Shown here: piece after piece, positions 12,001 to 18,393 of the stretch
Layout: each line of letters opens with the position of its first letter
Position numbering within the stretch: position 1 is the first letter of the stretch
Assembly: GCA_048213135.1 (NCBI GenBank)
Contig: PS015558.1
Location: forward strand, 9,486 to 41,095
Length of the DNA: 31,610 bases
Direction: 5' to 3'
From: Reclinomonas americana ATCC 50394
Lineage: Eukaryota > Jakobida > Jakobea > Jakobida
Translations under genes and position numbers: made by a program
Notes under the pieces: model-generated
Databases searched by the model: none
Told to the model about the DNA's origin: nothing
Seen by the model: only the letters and a program-made list of their open reading frames with translations

Positions 12001-15000
12001 CCCGCAAGCGGACCACCCTGACTCACTCGCAGCTGGCTGCCGACCACCTGGAATGAGCTGGCGTCCGTGCCGCCCACAATCTGATAGGTGAATGTCTGGC
12101 AACAGTTGGCATCCACCGTCGACAGATTGCAGACGAGGGAGCCAGGTGTGAGACCCAATACAAAGCTCGAGGAATCGCAGTTGAGTTGTGACGGAAGCAC
12201 GTTTTCTGAGCGATGTTGTCAGAAGCGACAAATGCGCAGACAATCTCGTCAACATCATGCACACCTTCGTTGACGGTGAAGGATGTGTCCGCCCACAAGC
12301 CGGTGGAGTCGGTGACCCGCACCACCACCGCTAGCCCATTGCCTGTTTGTCCGCTGTTCAGCAGCGCCAACTTGGCGCCGCCGACAATGGTGAAGAGCGA
12401 CGCCTGCGCGCCTCCGACCACGGTGAACGACGCCGTATCATTCACGTTGCCGTCGACAGCCGACAGCGTGCCGACCACCACATTGGCGGAGGATGTCGGC
12501 GGCGTGTACGAGTTGCGCGACAGAGTGACTCCGGTCGGTGCAACAGGAACTGCGGAGGGCGAGCATCATGAGCACATGCAACATCTTAGGAAGGCACACG
12601 CTGCATCGACCAACCGTCGTTGACGACCAGTGACACGTCGACCGACAGAGACGGTACGCCTGAATCGGAGCTGCGCACAATGACTTGGAGACCGGTGCCT
12701 CGCTGACCGGCTGCAGACAATCGCAGCTGGCCGAGTTGCGAGATGTTGAACAGCGCCGCGTCGGTGCCGCCCACAATCGAATANNNNNNNNNNNNNNNNN
12801 NNNNNNNNNNNNNNNNNNNNNNNNNNNNNNNNNNNNNNNNNNNNNNNNNNNNNNNNNNNNNNNNNNNNNNNNNNNNNNNNNNNNNNNNNNNNNNNNNNNN
12901 NNNNNNNNNNNNNNNNNNNNNNNNNNNNNNNNNNNNNNNNNNNNNNNNNNNNNNNNNNNNNNNNNNNNNNNNNNNNNNNNNNNNNNNNNNNNNNNNNNNN
13001 NNNNNNNNNNNNNNNNNNNNNNNNNNNNNNNNNNNNNNNNNNNNNNNNNNNNNNNNNNNNNNNNNNNNNNNNNNNNNNNNNNNNNNNNNNNNNNNNNNNN
13101 NNNNNNNNNNNNNNNNNNNNNNNNNCAGGTAGACACACACAGGCAGACACACAAACCCTCGTTAATAAGAAATGATGTGGTGAAGGAGGCGCTCATGGAA
13201 TCCGTGGTCCGAACGGTGACTTGTCGCTGGTTGCCGCTGAGGCCGGCAGCAGCCACACGCAGCTGATTCCCAACCAACGTGAAGCTGGCCTGGTCCGTAC
13301 CACCGACAATTGCGTAGGTGAACGTCTGGCAGCAATTGCCGTCCACAGCGGTCAGCGAGCCGACAATGGCGCCCACCGTGGCAGGAACGGCATACGTGGC
13401 AGACGACAGGATGAGACCAGAGGGCGGCACATTGGCTGCCCCCCGACGCACAATGAAATGAGACCGCACGCTCCACAGCTGACCAACAACGACGCACACG
13501 CGCAAAAAAGCTCGCCAGACCTTCGTTAATAGTAAACGACTTGGTGAAGGTGAGGTTGCTGGCGTCTGTCACGCGAATTTGCACGACCAGACCGTCGCCG
13601 GTTTGCCCGGCATTCTTCAGCAACAGCGACGAACCCGACACATTGAAGAGGGCTGCCGACGCGCCACCGACAATCGTGTACGTGTATGATGCCGAGCCTC
13701 CGATCTGCACGGTACTGAGCTGCCCGATGGTGATGTTCGCAGCACTTGATGGCGGCAGGTACGTGTTGGACGACAATAGTATGTCGGTAGGCATCGCCAC
13801 TGGTAGCGGGTGAGGATCACCAATAATGTGATAGCACGTTGTCGCGCACAGCACTCACCAGCAGTAATAACAAATGACTTGGTAAACGTGAGCTGCGACG
13901 AATCCTGCACTTGCACTTGCACGGCAAGATTGGTACCCGACTGGCCAGTCGACCGCAGACACAAAGCATTGCCGATCACGGTAAACAGCGCGGCATCCGC
14001 TCCACCCACCACCGAAAACGTGAATGCATCCGTTGTATCATTGTCCACCGCCGCCAGGATGCCAACTTGCTGATTGTTCGAGGTCGTCGGCGCGGCGTAG
14101 CTTGTGGATGAGAGCGTAATGTCGGTGGGCGGATACACAGCTGTGAAACGATGAGTGGGTCGATGGGTGGTTGCACAATTGCACAGCCGACAGAGGGTAG
14201 GTGGACATACCCTGCAGAGTAAAGGTCTTGGTGTACGTGAAGCCGCCGACGGGGTCATCGGCGCCAATCGTCACCTGCAGCGACGAGCCACTGACGCCGC
14301 CGGCAGCCGAAACCCGCAGCTGATTGCCAGCGACAATGGTGACACTTGCGGCATCGAGCCCTCCCACCACGGAATGTGTCACTACAGCGGGAGTGCAAGC
14401 GGAGGCCGGGATCAAGGTTGTCACGCCCGCGCCAATCTGCCAGCCGACAGACACCCACTTGCTTCCGCTGCTCCACTTGTGTCGCACTCGCAAGTACACC
14501 ACGGTGCCGGCTTGCAACGAGAGCGGACTAGACGCTTGAGTCGCGGACTGTGTCCACTGCTGGTAGCCAGTGGCCGCAGACGTGTACGCTATTTGTGTGG
14601 CGGTGCTGCGCGATCCGGTGGCACTGAATTCAAGCACAGCGTCCTGCACAAAAATAAATGGGTGAGCGCGGCTCACGAGAAGAGAAAAAGAGAGGGGCGC
14701 ACAGCACGCAACATTGCTGGCGGCCACGTAAAACGTGTACGTGGCAGTGGAAGGTATGGTGACAAAGGCTTGGAGGCGAGCGGCGAATGGAAGCGATTCC
14801 GAAGAGGTGCCCTCGAAGCCATTTGTGACCACACGGCACACATTGGGGGTGGTTATCCACGAGAAGCTCGCCACCGTGGAGCCACTGGCATTTTGCCACA
14901 CCTCTTCGTAGACGCCGTTGGAGCCGTTCGCCTGTGAGTGACACCAGTTGGCGTCCGTTGCCGTCAGCGTGCCGAGCAACACGCCAGAGGCTGTCGGCGA

Positions 15001-15671
15001 CACAAAAGTCGAGGTCGACAGTGAAATGTTGCTCGGCGACACATTCGCTGTGGTATTGTACACGCAAAAACGATAAGGGACACATTGTGGAGGAGCAGCG
15101 AGTGATATGCACGGCGCACGAAACTCTCGGCGATCGTAAACACCGACTCGGAGTACAGGCCACCGAGGTCGGTGACGCGCACCGTGACCGACAGGTTCGT
15201 ACCCGAGACGCCGGTATTCGCGATGAGCAACTGAGTGCCGACAATGATGAACTGGCCGGTGGTGCTCTGCGCGGTGATGCTGTACGTCAGCTGGTCATTG
15301 CTGTTTGTGTCGGTTGCCGACAGCGTGCCAACGACAGTGTTGGTCATCGTGGTTGGGGCGGTGTAGAACGTGTTGGAGAGAGCCGGAGCCGTGGGAGCAG
15401 AGTTGGCTGTCCATTACACAGCGATGAGTGGTGACGCGATGGGAAAAGGGGAAGCAGCAAAAACAAGCAACGCACCGACGGTCACGTAGACGGTCTCCAG
15501 GCGGCGGTACGGCGTCGATGGAGCAAAACGCAGGCACACGTCGTAGGCTCCACTTGCGGCTGCAAGAGAGAGAGCGACTCGATGAGATGCTCCACATGAT
15601 GGGTGCACAGAGGGAGAGAGTGGGTAGTACGGGGCAAGGAGTACTTGAAATGCAACTAGGCATGACAAAAG

Positions 15672-15712
<41 letters not shown>

Positions 15713-18323
15713 ACAACGCACTTGACGAGGTATTGGCCAGCAAGATAATGGTCGGATACGTGCAAGCCGACTGAGTGATTGAGAACACGGGCGAGCCACT
15801 GCACGGCGTCGCACTGGCAGCGTATCCTCTGGCCGCGGTCGTGTCGATGGGAACATACAGCAAGCCAACGCCCGTCAACGTAATGGCCACAGAACTCGAG
15901 GCGGCGATGTTGCGCGGCGATATCGCGGTCACCGAGACTGTTGGTGCGAGGCAGGGTGAGCGAGAACGGCGAAGGGAAACAGGTGGGTGAGACGAAAAAG
16001 GCGCAACAAACAGAGAACGGATAGGCCGTCATGTACGCCTTGGTCGATGCCCAGCGAATGCACAGCTGGTAGTTGCCTGCCATTTTTGCATTCCCACAAA
16101 GTGAGTGTGAAAGTGTCGCTGCAGACAGCGTTCTTTCTTGCTGCTCACCTCCAGTGGCGCCCGTGGCCACCACAGACAACACCATGGACGTCGGCAGGGT
16201 GGCAGACGTCACCGAGATGGATATGTTGGGCACGATTCTCGGCGCCGAACAGGCCGTACTGGAGATGATGGCACCATTTGCGTCGCCGGAGATGCTAGTC
16301 ATGCCACAGCCGGTGATAGTGACACTGGTCGTGCTGGTCGCCGCAATCACTCGCGGCTGCACGACATACACAGCGGCTGCAATGCGGGTGAAGGCGAGAA
16401 TGTAAGCACTGCAGTACGCAAGAGAGGATGAGACACGGCATGCCACGTACCCGGATCGGCCAGAATCTGCATGTAGTGCTCTCCCTGTGGTGTGTGGCAG
16501 GCACAGGTGAGTTTAAGCGCGGCGTATTTATGATGGAGGCAGCGAGCACGACGCACCTGTTGTGCGTAGATCAGTGCATTTGAGCCCGGGAACGCGGCAA
16601 CACCAGACGGGTTGGTGACGGTGCCACTGCGCAGTAGGTGCATAATATTGAGTATTCTTGTGATTAGCATCATGTTTAACCAACATGTACCTCGCAGGCG
16701 ACAGTGTGTCGACGTAGTTGATCGCGTATCGCAGGCGTCGAATGGCAGATGCGCCCTGCGAAGCACAGTAGCAGTGAGCGATCGCGGAGAGTCAAACATC
16801 GGACGGTGGCGTGAACGCAACTCTGTCGGCAATAAACACATCGCCACCACTGTTCACATCTACATCGTCCGGCTGTACAAACATGGCCGTCGTCGTGGCC
16901 GGACCGTCCAGGTATCCACTCCCGCTGGTGCCAGCCACAGTCGAGACCGTGGCTAATCAACACAGTGTCATTTTTCGGGTGAGTGTTTGAGAGAAGGAGA
17001 ATACACGCACCAGTGGTGGATGTCAGCAGACGAATGAGATAGTCGCTGCCGGTCGTCAGCAACTGCGTGGTCGACTGGAGGGCGACGGAGATCGGGCCGG
17101 CAAAGGTGGCTGACGTGAAGGAGCCGTCAGCAGAGCCCGAGGAACCGTTGCCGGCATATGTGTACACAGTGGATGACAGGAGGTCGATGCGGCGGATCAC
17201 CCGCGACGCCTGCAGTGGCGGAAGTGAGAAAATTGCAAAAGGAGTTGAGAGAGACAGGAGGAGGGAGAGAAAGGGAGAGAATGATAGGGAAAGAGGGAGG
17301 CGACAGCATATCTACACACACGCACACACACACACTCACCGGATCAGCAATATACAGGTTGCGTGATGTCGAGTCGAGCACCATGCCGCGCGGTGACCTG
17401 CAGAGTTACAGGTCGAGGTTGAGCGGTGAAGGCAAGGAGAGAACCCGAGACGAGCAAAACGCACTCAAAGCTAGCGGAGAGCACGGGGCCGTCAGTGAGA
17501 CCGCCGCCGCCGGTGCCAGCCAGCGTGGTCACCAATCGCGTGTTGAAAGACAGCGCCTTGATTTTACGGTTGTTTGTGTCCGCCACGTAAATCATGCGCA
17601 AGACCTCGTCGAGGGCGATGCCACTTGGATTATTGTAGCGCGCCGAAGTCCAGATGGCATCTGCGGTGTGTAGCGTTAGAAAAACCGTGACAGCACTTTA
17701 TGAGAGCGACGAACGCACTTGTATCGCCGGCTGAACCGTCAGTCGTTCCGGACAGTGAGCCGGTGTATCCTGCCGAACGAGAACAGCGAACTGAGTGAGT
17801 GCAACGATCGCACACAACACTTACGGCGTGAGCGCATGCCACGCACCAAACGTGGTAATAAAGCCGACATAGTTGCGTTGACTNNNNNNNNNNNNNNNNN
17901 NNNNNNNNNNNNNNNNNNNNNNNNNNNNNNNNNNNNNNNNNNNNNNNNNNNNNNNNNNNNNNNNNNNNNNNNNNNNNNNNNNNNNNNNNNNNNNNNNNNN
18001 NNNNNNNNNNNNNNNNNNNNNNNNNNNNNNNNNNNNNNNNNNNNNNNNNNNNNNNNNNNNNNNNNNNNNNNNNNNNNNNNNNNNNNNNNNNNNNNNNNNN
18101 NNNNNNNNNNNNNNNNNNNNNNNNNNNNNNNNNNNNNNNNNNNNNNNNNNNNNNNNNNNNNNNNNNNNNNNNNNNNNNNNNNNNNNNNNNNNNNNNNNNN
18201 NNNNNNNNNNNNNNNNNNNNNNNNNNNNNNNNNNNNNNNNNNNNNNNNNNNNNNNNNNNNNNNNNNNNNNNNNNNNNNNNNNNNNNNNNNNNNNNNNNNN
18301 NNNNNNNNNNNNNNNNNNNNNNN

Positions 18324-18393
<70 letters not shown>

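Larger units (their letters stand above)
6948..15406 (-). other. Array of 22 cadherin-like repeats, one exon per repeat with phase-1 borders
   Basis: Repeats are numbered R1 (15406) to R22 (6948) in protein order. Each is about 93-96 residues with the frame APTDI.LSS.TY.PP, then VG.L.A.D.N....F.YS(I/V)VGGA...LF, then G..L.......TG..L.V.VR.TDS.G..F...F.INEG. This is the cadherin-like pattern common in large protist and bacterial adhesins. It lacks the internal LDRE/FDYE calcium motif of classical cadherins. Complete exons are 276-288 nt, always a multiple of three, with phase-1 introns on both sides. Only R2 is split by an intron and R6 is cut by a gap. Such arrays usually form long adhesive stalks. 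Confidence 0.85.

Noticed and set aside
7676-12205. Regularly spaced repeats resembling a CRISPR array or satellite
   Set aside because: The period (about 350 bp of exon plus intron) comes from coding repeats with diverged sequence. There are no short identical repeats with unique spacers.
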